Shown here in pieces: positions 10,676 through 19,211 of a DNA stretch of 64,000 bases; within the stretch, counting starts at the first letter, position 1; the number at the start of each line of letters is the position of its first letter. A program made the position numbers and the translations under genes. Source of the stretch: Neobacillus sp. PS3-40 (GTDB taxonomy: Bacteria > Bacillota > Bacilli > Bacillales > Cytobacillaceae); contig NZ_CP133266.1 of NCBI RefSeq assembly GCF_030915485.1, positions 930,001-994,000 on the forward strand. Reading direction: 5' to 3'. The notes under the pieces are model-generated. The model was not told the DNA's origin. It ran no database searches and was given only the letters and a program-made list of their open reading frames with translations.

Positions 10676-10707
10676 ACAATTTTTGTTTATATCTAAACAA
10701 AAATTGT
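10676..10707. promoter_or_regulatory. Perfect palindrome upstream of mutA, putative operator
   Basis: Arms ACAATTTTTGTTTA and TAAACAAAAATTGT (14 bp each, no mismatch) flank a TATC spacer, 91 bp ahead of mutA. AT-rich with no following T tract on the minus strand, so an operator for a dimeric repressor is more likely than a terminator. The regulator is not identifiable here. Confidence 0.5.
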
Positions 10708-10758
10708 CTAGTTTTCCCAAAATTCCGTATGCCTCCGACAGAAGGCAGATTTTTTTTA

Positions 10759-10854
10759 AAAGAAAACTTGCCGATAGTTTAGCCCCTAAGGGCAATGATT
10801 AGGCGTGTTGCCCTTATGCGCTAGCAGAATTTATGGCTATAAGTTCTGCTTAGC
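10759..10854 (+). repeat. Dispersed three-hairpin repeat, copy 3
   Basis: Near full length: AAAGAAAACTTGCCGAT, CCCCTAAGGGCAATGATTAGG, TTGCCCTTATGCGCTAGCAG and the AGAATTTAT...ATAAGTTCT hairpin, ending TTAGC next to the bkdB terminator. Confidence 0.85.
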
Positions 10855-10856
10855 AA

Positions 10857-10895
10857 AAAAATAGCCGCTGTCAGTTTAGACAGCGGTTATTTTTA
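10857..10895 (-). terminator. Terminator of the bkd operon
   Basis: ACCGCTGTC / GACAGCGGC stem with a TAAACT-type loop and A/T tracts on both sides. It lies immediately past the bkdB stop. Confidence 0.85.
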
Positions 10896-10896
10896 T

Positions 10897-12192
10897 TTAA
10901 TAAATCGAAGTTGTCGATTTTGATGTATTCTCAAGAATTTCTTTTATACGTTGTAAGAATCTACCGCAAACGAGTCCATCCAATACACGATGATCAAGTG
11001 ACATACAAAGATTGACCATATCACGAATCGCAATCATTCCATTGTCCATTACAACAGGACGTTTGACAATCGATTCTACTTGAAGGATTGCCGCCTGTGG
11101 ATAATTAATAATTCCCATCGATTGAACTGAACCGAATGAGCCAGTATTGTTTACAGTAAATGTTCCACCCTGCATATCATCTGATTTAAGTTTGCCAGTG
11201 CGAACCTTTACAGCAAGCTCAGAAATTTCACGGGCAATGCCTTTAATTGTTTTTTCATCAGCATTCTTAATTACTGGAACATAAAGAGCATCCTCTGTTG
11301 CGACAGCAATCGAAATATTAATATCCTTCTTTTGAATGATCTTTTCACCTGCCCACATGGAATTAACCTGTGGAAATTCTTTAAGAGCTTGGGCTACTGC
11401 TTTAACAAAGAAAGCAAAGAATGTTAAATTGAATCCTTCTTTTTTCTTAAATTCATTTTTCAAGGTGTTCCGGTATTCAACAAGATTGGTTGCATCTACT
11501 TCCATCATTGTCCAAGCATGTGGTGCTTCATGCTTGCTGCGAAGCATATTCGCTGCAATGGCTTTACGGATTCCAGTTACCGGTATTTCGATATCACCAG
11601 TCATAACTGGAATTGTAGGAGCTGCTACAACAGCTTGTTTTGGTACCATTACTTCCTGTACTGCCTCCTGCTTTACAGCTGGTTGCACCACTGCTTGTTT
11701 AGGTGCTTCTACTTTGCCGCTTGCAGTCGGAATATTTCCTGATTCAATTATTTTCAAAAGATCCTTTCTCGTAATCCGGCCACCTGTCCCCGTGCCTTGT
11801 ACTTGAGAAAGGTCAATACCATTTTCCTGTGAAATTTTTAAAACTGCCGGTGAGTAGCGAGCTTTGTTTCCTTGCTCGACTGGCGCAACTGCTACATCAT
11901 TAACTGCAGTATTCTTTATTTCTTCAGCTGCAGATTCCTCTACATTTGCCCCTTCAATCTCAATCGTACAAATGATTTCACCGATTGCAAATGTATCACC
12001 TTCTCCGGCAATAAGTTCTTTAATCACACCTGTAAATGAAGAAGGAACTTCAGCATTTACTTTATCTGTCATAACCTCAGCAAGTGGGTCATATTTATTT
12101 ACCTTGTCCCCTACTGAAACAAGCCATTTGCTAATCGTACCCTCTGTAACACTTTCCCCTAACTGAGGCATCTTAATTTGTTCAACTGCCAA
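10897..12192 (-). CDS. bkdB: Branched-chain 2-oxoacid dehydrogenase E2 (dihydrolipoyl acyltransferase)
   Basis: 431 residues in the classic E2 order: lipoyl domain (about 1-80, lipoyl Lys in EVMTDKVNAEVPS), Pro/Ala/Val-rich linker, peripheral subunit-binding domain (about 112-148, SPAVLKISQENGIDLSQVQG), second linker, and catalytic domain ending in SLDHRVLDGLVCGRF with the active-site His and Asp. It forms the core of the complex and makes isobutyryl-, 2-methylbutyryl- or isovaleryl-CoA. It follows bkdAB after an unusually long 178-bp gap. Confidence 0.93.
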   Translation of the reverse strand: MAVEQIKMPQLGESVTEGTISKWLVSVGDKVNKYDPLAEVMTDKVNAEVPSSFTGVIKELIAGEGDTFAIGEIICTIEIEGANVEESAAEEIKNTAVNDVAVAPVEQGNKARYSPAVLKISQENGIDLSQVQGTGTGGRITRKDLLKIIESGNIPTASGKVEAPKQAVVQPAVKQEAVQEVMVPKQAVVAAPTIPVMTGDIEIPVTGIRKAIAANMLRSKHEAPHAWTMMEVDATNLVEYRNTLKNEFKKKEGFNLTFFAFFVKAVAQALKEFPQVNSMWAGEKIIQKKDINISIAVATEDALYVPVIKNADEKTIKGIAREISELAVKVRTGKLKSDDMQGGTFTVNNTGSFGSVQSMGIINYPQAAILQVESIVKRPVVMDNGMIAIRDMVNLCMSLDHRVLDGLVCGRFLQRIKEILENTSKSTTSIY

Positions 12193-12254
12193 TGGTTAAA
12201 CCTCCTTATTTCATTTTCTAATCAAAATGTATCTGAAAATAGACGGAGCCTCGC

Positions 12255-12302
12255 ATAAGCAAATCAGTTTGCTTATCCAATAGAGGTGAAGATGAACTTC
12301 AC
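12255..12302. other. Two consecutive hairpins in the bkdAB-bkdB gap
   Basis: ATAAGCAAA / TTTGCTTAT (12255-12276) and GTGAAG / CTTCAC (12286-12302). Neither is followed by a T run on the minus strand, so they look like mRNA-processing or stability structures inside the bkd operon rather than terminators. The rest of the 178-bp gap shows no gene. Confidence 0.4.
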
Positions 12303-12370
12303 GCACACCGCCATATTATGTTGGCTTAGCTAATTAAAAAGACAATTCCATGGTGAATAGTGAGCAGTTT

Positions 12371-13354
12371 TTAAAATTCTGCAAGCTCACGCATTGCTTT
12401 TTCAACTTTTTCAGGATTAACCATAAAGAATTTCTCCATTGTAGGAGCATATGGCATTGCAGGAATATCAGGTCCTGCAAGTCGTTTAACAGGAGCATCC
12501 AAATCAAACAAACAGTTTTCCGCGATAATTGCGGCAACTTCACCCATGATACTACCTTCTTTTGTATCTTCTGTAACAAGTAAAACCTTACCTGTTTTCG
12601 AAGCAGCCTCAATAATAGCTTCTTTATCAAGTGGGTAGACTGTTCTAAGGTCGAGAATATGTGCAGATATTCCATCCTTAGCTAACTTTTCAGCTGCTTG
12701 AAGAGCAAAATGGACACATAAACCATATGTAATTACGGTTATGTCTTCTCCTACCCGTTTTACATCAGCTTTTCCAATTGGTAACGTATAATCTTCGGTT
12801 GGAACTTCTCCTTTAATTAAACGGTATGCACGCTTATGTTCAAAGAAAAGAACAGGGTCGTTATCACGAATCGCTGCTTTAAGAAGTCCTTTTACATCGT
12901 AAGGGGTTGAAGGCATTACAATCTTTAAGCCAGGCTGATTAGCAAATACAGCTTCAACTGATTGAGAATGATAGAGAGCTCCATGTACTCCGCCACCATA
13001 AGGTGCACGAATAACAATCGGACAGTTCCAATCATTATTGGAACGAAAGCGGATTTTAGCAGCTTCTGAAATAATTTGGTTTACCGCAGGCATAATGAAA
13101 TCTGCAAATTGCATTTCAGCAATAGGGCGCATTCCATACATGGCAGCCCCAATTCCTACACCTGCAATAGCTGATTCAGCAAGCGGAGCATCAAGAACAC
13201 GCGCTTCTCCAAACTGTTCATACAAACCATGAGTGGCCTTAAAAACTCCACCTTTTCGTCCAACATCTTCACCAAGTACAAAAACCTTTGGATCTCTTTC
13301 CATTTCCTCACGAATGGCCATTGTTACTGCGTCAATATAAGAAATTACTGGCAT
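12371..13354 (-). CDS. bkdAB: Branched-chain 2-oxoacid dehydrogenase E1 beta subunit
   Basis: 327 residues from the ATG at 13354 (MPVISYIDA); the ribosome site AGGGGGA lies just upstream and is itself within a longer in-frame extension, so the shorter start is preferred. Transketolase pyrimidine-binding and C-terminal domains are present (LGEDVGRKGGVFKAT near the start, FEHKRAYR mid). With BkdAA it decarboxylates branched-chain 2-oxoacids using thiamine diphosphate. It overlaps bkdAA by 10 nt. Confidence 0.93.
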   Translation of the reverse strand: MPVISYIDAVTMAIREEMERDPKVFVLGEDVGRKGGVFKATHGLYEQFGEARVLDAPLAESAIAGVGIGAAMYGMRPIAEMQFADFIMPAVNQIISEAAKIRFRSNNDWNCPIVIRAPYGGGVHGALYHSQSVEAVFANQPGLKIVMPSTPYDVKGLLKAAIRDNDPVLFFEHKRAYRLIKGEVPTEDYTLPIGKADVKRVGEDITVITYGLCVHFALQAAEKLAKDGISAHILDLRTVYPLDKEAIIEAASKTGKVLLVTEDTKEGSIMGEVAAIIAENCLFDLDAPVKRLAGPDIPAMPYAPTMEKFFMVNPEKVEKAMRELAEF

Positions 13355-14361
13355 GTTGTTTCCCCCTGACAATCCCCATATACATATTTCAGCGCATCTT
13401 CTGGTGCAGCATATGGAGCATTTTCAGCATAATCGGTTGCTTCATTTACCAGATTCATGATGCGATCATTCATTTCCTTTTCCAATTCGTCTGTCATAAC
13501 GCCTGTTTCTTTTAAATAGGCACTAAACGTGATAATTGGATCCTGTGCTTTTGCTGCTGCCACTTCTTCCCGTCCACGATAGGAACGATCATCATCATCT
13601 GATGAATGTGGTGTTAAGCGATAGCAAACTGTTTCAATTAATGTGGCACCTTCACCACGACGTCCTCGATCTGCTGCTTCCTTGACTACTTTATACACTT
13701 CCAATGGATCATTTCCATTGACGGTATAACCTGGCATCCCGTATCCAATTGCCCTGTCCGAAACCTTTTCACAACCAAGTTGTTTTTCCATAGGAATGGA
13801 AATAGCATACTTGTTGTTTTCGCACATGAAAATTACCGGAAGTTTATGAACACCTGCAAAGTTAGCCCCTTCATGAAAATCGCCCTGATTTGATGATCCT
13901 TCACCAAATGTAACAAATGTAACAAGATCATGTCCTTCCATTTTTCCTGCAAGTGCAATCCCTACAGCATGTGGTACTTGCGTTGTTACAGGAGAAGAAC
14001 CTGTTACAATGCGGTTTTTCTTCTGACCAAAGTGACCTGGCATTTGCCGTCCACCTGAATTGGGATCTTCTGCTTTTGCAAATCCGGAAAGCATGAGCTC
14101 TTTTGGTGTCATGCCAAATGTTAAAACAACACCCATATCTCGGTAGTATGGAAGTACATAATCTTTTTCTTTATCAAGTGCAAAAGCAGCCCCTACCTGT
14201 GCCGCTTCTTGCCCTTGACAAGAAATTACGAAGGGAATTTTCCCTGCACGATTTAATAACCACATCCGCTCATCAATACGGCGGGCCAAAAGCATTGTTT
14301 CATACATTTCCAATACTTTCTCATCTGTTAATCCTAATGCTTCATGACGCTTTTTAGTCAT
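13345..14361 (-). CDS. bkdAA: Branched-chain 2-oxoacid dehydrogenase E1 alpha subunit
   Basis: 338 residues. The thiamine diphosphate-binding motif begins GEGSSNQGDFHEGANFAG and ends in ENN. The phosphorylation-loop-like region HSSDDDD is also conserved. It pairs with BkdAB in the heterotetrameric E1. The gene is in the usual bkd order after lpdV. Confidence 0.93.
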   Translation of the reverse strand: MTKKRHEALGLTDEKVLEMYETMLLARRIDERMWLLNRAGKIPFVISCQGQEAAQVGAAFALDKEKDYVLPYYRDMGVVLTFGMTPKELMLSGFAKAEDPNSGGRQMPGHFGQKKNRIVTGSSPVTTQVPHAVGIALAGKMEGHDLVTFVTFGEGSSNQGDFHEGANFAGVHKLPVIFMCENNKYAISIPMEKQLGCEKVSDRAIGYGMPGYTVNGNDPLEVYKVVKEAADRGRRGEGATLIETVCYRLTPHSSDDDDRSYRGREEVAAAKAQDPIITFSAYLKETGVMTDELEKEMNDRIMNLVNEATDYAENAPYAAPEDALKYVYGDCQGETTCQ

Positions 14362-14394
14362 TTATTTCTTACCTCCCAATTGTTCGCTTTAAAC

Positions 14395-15816
14395 TTAAGA
14401 ATGTATTGCCTTTCCCTCAACTGCAAGTGCAGCTTCTCCAATTGCTTCTGACAATGTTGGATGTGGATGAATGGTATGAGCGATTTCCCAAGGTGTTGCA
14501 TCCAAAACCATAGCTAGTCCTGCTTCTGAAATCATGTCTGTCACATGTGGACCGATCATATGCACCCCAAGAATATCATCGGTTTCTTCGTTGGCAATAA
14601 TTTTAACAAAACCATCTGATTCTCCGAAAACTAATGCCTTTCCGATTGCCCGGAAAGAAAACTTCCCAACTTTTACTTTAAAGCCTCTTTCTTTCGCTTG
14701 ATCTTCGGTGATCCCGACACTTGATACCTCAGGGTTACTGTATATGCATTTAGAGACTAAGTTGTAATCCATTGGTTCCGGAGTTTGTCCAAAGATATGT
14801 TCAACTGCATTGATTCCTTCATGTGATGCAACATGTGCAAGCTGCAGGCCACCGATTACATCCCCAATTGCATAAATATGTGATTCTTTAGTTTGAAAGA
14901 ATTCATTTGTAACGATTGAACCTTTTTCTAATTGGATATCTGTATTTTCTATTCCAATTCCTTCAACATTTGCCTGACGGCCAACAGAAACAAGTAGCAT
15001 TTCTGCATTAAATGTTTTTTGAGCGCCTTTAATTTCTGCCGAAATAGTGACCCCTTCACCTTTTACAAGAGTTTCTGAAAGTACCTTTGCTCCTGTAATT
15101 AGTTTTACACCTTTTTTCTTCATTAAACGTTGCATTTCTTTTGAGATTTCCTTATCTTCTGTTGGAATAATACGATCAGCATACTCTATCACTGTTACAT
15201 CTACTCCAAAGTCAGAAAGCAGGGAAGCCCATTCAATACCAATAACTCCGCCACCAACAATAATGATTGAAGATGGTAAAGACTCTAATCCTAAGGCTTC
15301 ATCAGATGTAATGACATATTTCCCATCAATTTCAAGGCCTGGAAGTGTACGTGGTCTTGAACCAGTAGCTACGATAACGTTTTTCGGAATAAGCATCTCA
15401 TTTTCTGTACCGTTATTCATTTCAACAGAGATTGTGCCAGGCATTGGCGAAAAAATAGATGGTCCTAAAATTCGGCCGATTCCTTCATATACGTCAATTT
15501 TCCCTTGTTTCATTAAATGTTGTACTCCTTTATGAAGAGTATCAACAATTTTATTTTTGCGTTCTTGAACTTTTACAAAATTGACCGTTACATCACTAGT
15601 ATTGATTCCAAATTCTTCACTTCGCTTTGCTGTAGAATAAACTTCAGCACTTCGGAGTAGTGCCTTACTTGGAATACAACCTTTATGCAAGCATGTTCCA
15701 CCTAACTTTCCCTTCTCAACAATCGCCGTTTTCAAGCCAAGCTGAGAGGCTCGGATCGCAGCAACGTAACCGCCCGTTCCGCCGCCAAGAATAACTAAAT
15801 CATATTCTTCTGCCAT
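14395..15816 (-). CDS. lpdV: Dihydrolipoyl dehydrogenase (E3) of the branched-chain complex
   Basis: 473 residues. FAD-binding GGGTGGYVAAIRA at the N-terminus, redox disulfide in GGTCLHKGCIPSK, NAD-binding GGGVIGIEWA, FAD-contact AIGDVIGG and the C-terminal HPHPTLSE with the catalytic His. It reoxidises the E2 lipoyl arm. Located inside the bkd operon, which marks it as the dedicated LpdV rather than the pyruvate dehydrogenase copy. Confidence 0.93.
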   Translation of the reverse strand: MAEEYDLVILGGGTGGYVAAIRASQLGLKTAIVEKGKLGGTCLHKGCIPSKALLRSAEVYSTAKRSEEFGINTSDVTVNFVKVQERKNKIVDTLHKGVQHLMKQGKIDVYEGIGRILGPSIFSPMPGTISVEMNNGTENEMLIPKNVIVATGSRPRTLPGLEIDGKYVITSDEALGLESLPSSIIIVGGGVIGIEWASLLSDFGVDVTVIEYADRIIPTEDKEISKEMQRLMKKKGVKLITGAKVLSETLVKGEGVTISAEIKGAQKTFNAEMLLVSVGRQANVEGIGIENTDIQLEKGSIVTNEFFQTKESHIYAIGDVIGGLQLAHVASHEGINAVEHIFGQTPEPMDYNLVSKCIYSNPEVSSVGITEDQAKERGFKVKVGKFSFRAIGKALVFGESDGFVKIIANEETDDILGVHMIGPHVTDMISEAGLAMVLDATPWEIAHTIHPHPTLSEAIGEAALAVEGKAIHS

Positions 15817-15836
15817 AAATATTTCTCCCCCATACT

Positions 15837-16940
15837 TTAAATAATTGTAGTATCAGAATGTCCTGGATATATTTTAACCTCTTCTTCGTTTCTTAACACT
15901 CTTAATGCTCCTTCGGCAAGTGCTTGTAGCTCATTTTCACCAGGTTGGACAATTACATCTGCAATCCAATTAATCCTATCAGTGATTGATTTCACAAAAC
16001 TTTTGCCGTAAGCAAGACCACCGGTTAAAATAATGGCATCTACTTTTCCTGATAAAACAGTACTTGCTGAACCAATTTCTTTTGCGACTTGGTATGCCAT
16101 TGCCTCATATACCAATTCTGCCGCTTCATTCCCATTTTCAATCATTTTTTCAACCTGTATTGCATCATTCGTTCCAAGATACCCAACAAGACCACCTTGT
16201 CCGACTAGTTTCTTCATAATTTCTTCCCGATAAAACTCACCTGAATAGCAAAGTGTTATTAGATCACCTGCAGGAACTGTACCAGCACGTTCTGGACTAA
16301 AAGGCCCATCACCATGAAGACCATTATTGACATCTATTACTTTACCTTGTTTATGGACTCCTACTGTTATTCCCCCACCCATATGAGTCACGATCAAATT
16401 TAAATCCTTATAATTTTTCCCTAATTCTTTTGCTACCCTTCTAGCAACTGCTTTTTGGTTTAATGCATGGAATATGCTTTTTCTTTCAATTAAGGAAAAA
16501 CCAGAAATCCTTGCAATCGGATCGAGTTCATCAACGACAACTGGATCTACAATGAACGCCGGGATATTTAAACCTGAAGCAATTTCATACGCTATAATAC
16601 CTCCAAGGTTGGATGCGTGTTGCCCAGAAAATCCAGTTCTTAAATCCGTAAGCATCACATCATTTACACTATAGGTTCCGCCTTCGATTGGACGAAGTAA
16701 ACCACCTCGGCCACAAACTGCATCTAGCTTAGAAATATTTATTCCCTCTGTATCAAGTATTTCTAGTATGTTCTTTTTCCGATATTCATATTGATCAATG
16801 ATATTATCAAATGTATTGATCTTGTTTGCATCATGGCGAAGCGTTTTTTCTAATATAGATATTTCATTATCGTAAACCCCGATTTTGGTGGAAGTCGAAC
16901 CTGGGTTGATAATAAGGATCCGATATTCTTTCTCTTGCAA
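15837..16940 (-). CDS. buk: Butyrate kinase
   Basis: 367 residues from a TTG start at 16940, chosen because TCTGGAGG lies 8 nt upstream; a further upstream ATG at 16976 has no such site. Acetokinase-family motifs include [14 protein letters not shown] near the start and [11 protein letters not shown]. With Ptb it converts acyl-CoA to acyl-phosphate and then to free acid plus ATP, allowing substrate-level phosphorylation from branched-chain acyl-CoAs. Confidence 0.92.
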   Translation of the reverse strand: MQEKEYRILIINPGSTSTKIGVYDNEISILEKTLRHDANKINTFDNIIDQYEYRKKNILEILDTEGINISKLDAVCGRGGLLRPIEGGTYSVNDVMLTDLRTGFSGQHASNLGGIIAYEIASGLNIPAFIVDPVVVDELDPIARISGFSLIERKSIFHALNQKAVARRVAKELGKNYKDLNLIVTHMGGGITVGVHKQGKVIDVNNGLHGDGPFSPERAGTVPAGDLITLCYSGEFYREEIMKKLVGQGGLVGYLGTNDAIQVEKMIENGNEAAELVYEAMAYQVAKEIGSASTVLSGKVDAIILTGGLAYGKSFVKSITDRINWIADVIVQPGENELQALAEGALRVLRNEEEVKIYPGHSDTTII

Positions 16941-16989
16941 TGTATTGACCTCCAGAGGAAAAAATTTATGATGCATTTTAATGGCAAAG

Positions 16990-17012
16990 GCGCTGAATAA
17001 CCTATTCAGCGC
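16990..17012. other. Hairpin between bcd and buk
   Basis: Perfect arms GCGCTGAATA and TATTCAGCGC with an ACC loop. No T run follows on the minus strand, so full termination is unlikely; it may stabilise the upstream bcd message or act as a partial terminator. Confidence 0.5.
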
Positions 17013-17042
17013 TCTACCTTACATATACAAGTGTATTTAAGA

Positions 17043-18137
17043 TTAACGACGGCTTAAAATATGATGACCATTTTGTAAGAATTGACTACGTGAATTGCGC
17101 ATTTTTTCAATTCGCTCTTCGGCCATACGATCAGCAGCTACATAAGTTGGAATGCTATCGCGTTTTGAAATTTCAATAACCTTTTCAATAGTATTATAAA
17201 TTTGCTCTACTTTTTTCATAGCACGATCTTTATTATATCCATATAACTCATCTGCTACATTGATAACTCCACCAGCGTTGATTACATAGTCTGGTGCATA
17301 AACAATGCCCATCTGATGGATAAGATCACCGTGTGTAGTATCTTTTAATTGATTATTAGCTGATCCTGCAATTACTTTTGCTTTTAATTGAGGAATGGTC
17401 TCATCATTAATCGTTGCACCTAGTGCACATGGTGCATAAATGTCACATTCCACACCATAAATTTCATTAGGATCAACTGCTTTAGCACCGAAGGCTTCAA
17501 CTGCACGTTGCACAGCTTCTTTATTAATATCTGTAACAATCAATTTTGCCCCTTCGTTGTGCAGGTATTCGCAAAGCGTGTAGGCAACATTACCAACACC
17601 TTGGACCGCAACCACTTTACCTTCTAATGAGTCTGTGCCAAATGCTTCTTTTGCAGCAGCTTTCATACCAACGTAACAACCATATGCAGTTACAGGTGAA
17701 GGATTACCTGATGATCCAAATGCTGGGGAAATACCTGTTACAAAACTAGTTTCTTCATGAATTAAATCCATGTCTGCAACAGTTGTACCTACATCCTCTG
17801 CTGTGATATAGCGGCCATTTAGGCCTTGTACATAGCGTCCAAATGCACGGAAAAGTTCCTCACTCTTATCTTTACGAGGATCGCCAATGATAACGGTTTT
17901 ACCACCACCAAGGTTTAAGCCAGCTGCTGCATTCTTATATGTCATTCCTTTTGCTAAGCGAAGAGCATCTTCAATGGCAGCTTCCTCTGAAGCATATGTC
18001 CACATACGAGTTCCGCCTAGTGCAGGTCCTAATGTCGTGTCGTGAATTGCAATAATAGCCTTTAATCCTGATTGCTTATCTTGACAGAATACCACTTGCT
18101 CATAATCATATTTTTCTAAGTACTTGAAAATTTCCAT
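17043..18137 (-). CDS. bcd: Leucine (branched-chain amino acid) dehydrogenase
   Basis: 364 residues. The Glu/Leu/Phe/Val dehydrogenase signature [12 protein letters not shown] contains the catalytic Lys, and the NAD-binding Rossmann motif is [11 protein letters not shown]. It deaminates leucine, isoleucine and valine to the 2-oxoacids used by the BkdAA/AB/B/LpdV complex. Second gene of the operon, after ptb. Confidence 0.95.
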   Translation of the reverse strand: MEIFKYLEKYDYEQVVFCQDKQSGLKAIIAIHDTTLGPALGGTRMWTYASEEAAIEDALRLAKGMTYKNAAAGLNLGGGKTVIIGDPRKDKSEELFRAFGRYVQGLNGRYITAEDVGTTVADMDLIHEETSFVTGISPAFGSSGNPSPVTAYGCYVGMKAAAKEAFGTDSLEGKVVAVQGVGNVAYTLCEYLHNEGAKLIVTDINKEAVQRAVEAFGAKAVDPNEIYGVECDIYAPCALGATINDETIPQLKAKVIAGSANNQLKDTTHGDLIHQMGIVYAPDYVINAGGVINVADELYGYNKDRAMKKVEQIYNTIEKVIEISKRDSIPTYVAADRMAEERIEKMRNSRSQFLQNGHHILSRR

Positions 18138-18164
18138 TTAAATTCCTCCTCTAAATTGAAAAAT

Positions 18165-19070
18165 CTATTTACTAACAGAGCATAATGCAAGCGCAAGAGA
18201 ATATAGTTTGCTTTCTGCTGTATCTGCTCTGGATGTTAATACAATCGGAGCTCTAGCCCCAGAAATAATAGCACCCACCTTTGCCTTCGCAAAGTAGACT
18301 AATGATTTATATAAAGCATTTCCAACCTCAATAGTCGGGACTAAAATAATATCAGCTTTTCCTGCTACTTCACTGTGAATTCCTTTGTGTTCAGCTGCAA
18401 AAGTTGAAATAGCATTATCTAATCCTAACGGACCATCAATGATACAGCCAGTAATTTGTCCCCGTTTATTCATCATTGTGAGTGTTGCAGCATCTATCGT
18501 GGTCTGCATGGACGGATTGATTACTTCGACTGCAGCAATTGGAGCAACTTTTGGTTTGTCAATTCCAATTGAATGAGCAATTGCAACGGCATTTTTTGTA
18601 ATTTGAACTTTTTGCACTAAATCTGGAGCAATATTCATTCCTGCATCTGTAATGATAATAAAATGATCAACACCAGGAATTTCAAAAACAGCAATGTGTG
18701 AAAGAACACTACCAGTTCTAAGCCCATAATCTTTATTTAAAACCGCTTTTAAGACCACATTTGTCGGGATATTTCCCTTCATTAAAACATCTGCATCTTT
18801 ATTTTTCACCGCTTTAACCGCAAGTTCAGCTGCCATTTCCTTTGAATCGACATGCACAATTTGCAGATAATCACTTTCATTATTTGTAGCGTTTTTTTCG
18901 TTTAAAATCTGTTGTATTCTTTCCTTATCACCGAATAAAATAAATTTAGCTAATTTACAGCTTACAGCTTCAGTAACAGCTTCGATAACTTCTGCATCCT
19001 CAGCTGCAGCTACAGCTACGGTTTTAAGGCCTTTTTGGGTTGCTCTGTCTATTAGTGCTTCAAGTAACAA
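18165..19070 (-). CDS. ptb: Phosphate butyryltransferase
   Basis: 301 residues of the PTA/PTB family (GNIPTNVVLKAVLNKDYGLR, DGPLGLDNAIS, VPTIEVGNALYKSL). It transfers acyl groups from CoA to phosphate for Buk. The TTG start at 19070 is the likely one; the ribosome site (AAAGGG) is rather far upstream. First gene of the bkd operon, 38 bp downstream of the predicted sigma-54 transcription start. Confidence 0.92.
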   Translation of the reverse strand: MLLEALIDRATQKGLKTVAVAAAEDAEVIEAVTEAVSCKLAKFILFGDKERIQQILNEKNATNNESDYLQIVHVDSKEMAAELAVKAVKNKDADVLMKGNIPTNVVLKAVLNKDYGLRTGSVLSHIAVFEIPGVDHFIIITDAGMNIAPDLVQKVQITKNAVAIAHSIGIDKPKVAPIAAVEVINPSMQTTIDAATLTMMNKRGQITGCIIDGPLGLDNAISTFAAEHKGIHSEVAGKADIILVPTIEVGNALYKSLVYFAKAKVGAIISGARAPIVLTSRADTAESKLYSLALALCSVSK

Positions 19071-19119
19071 CTTGTTTTCAACCCTTTCTATCTAATTATC
19101 AACTTCCAATAATATATAA

Positions 19120-19136
19120 TGCAATAATCGTGCCAA
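19120..19136 (-). promoter_or_regulatory. Sigma-54 (SigL) -24/-12 promoter of the bkd operon
   Basis: Minus strand reads TGGCACGATTATTGCAT, an essentially perfect match to TGGCAC-N5-TTGCA. It sits between bkdR and ptb and points at ptb. Confidence 0.9.
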
Positions 19137-19178
19137 CACGAAATCATTGTAAACGCTTTATTTGCTTCATAGTGAATG

Positions 19179-19211
19179 CGCAATAAATTGCACTATATGA
19201 AATTTATTGCG
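19179..19211. promoter_or_regulatory. Putative BkdR upstream activating sequence
   Basis: Inverted repeat CGCAATAAATT / AATTTATTGCG (11-bp arms, 11-bp spacer) 43-75 bp upstream of the -24 element and overlapping the bkdR stop codon. Position and symmetry fit an enhancer site for a sigma-54 activator; BkdR binding is inferred. Confidence 0.55.

Noticed and set aside
19147-19162. Possible CcpA cre site (TGTAAACGCTTTAT) upstream of ptb
   Set aside because: The 3' half fails the consensus; too weak to list.
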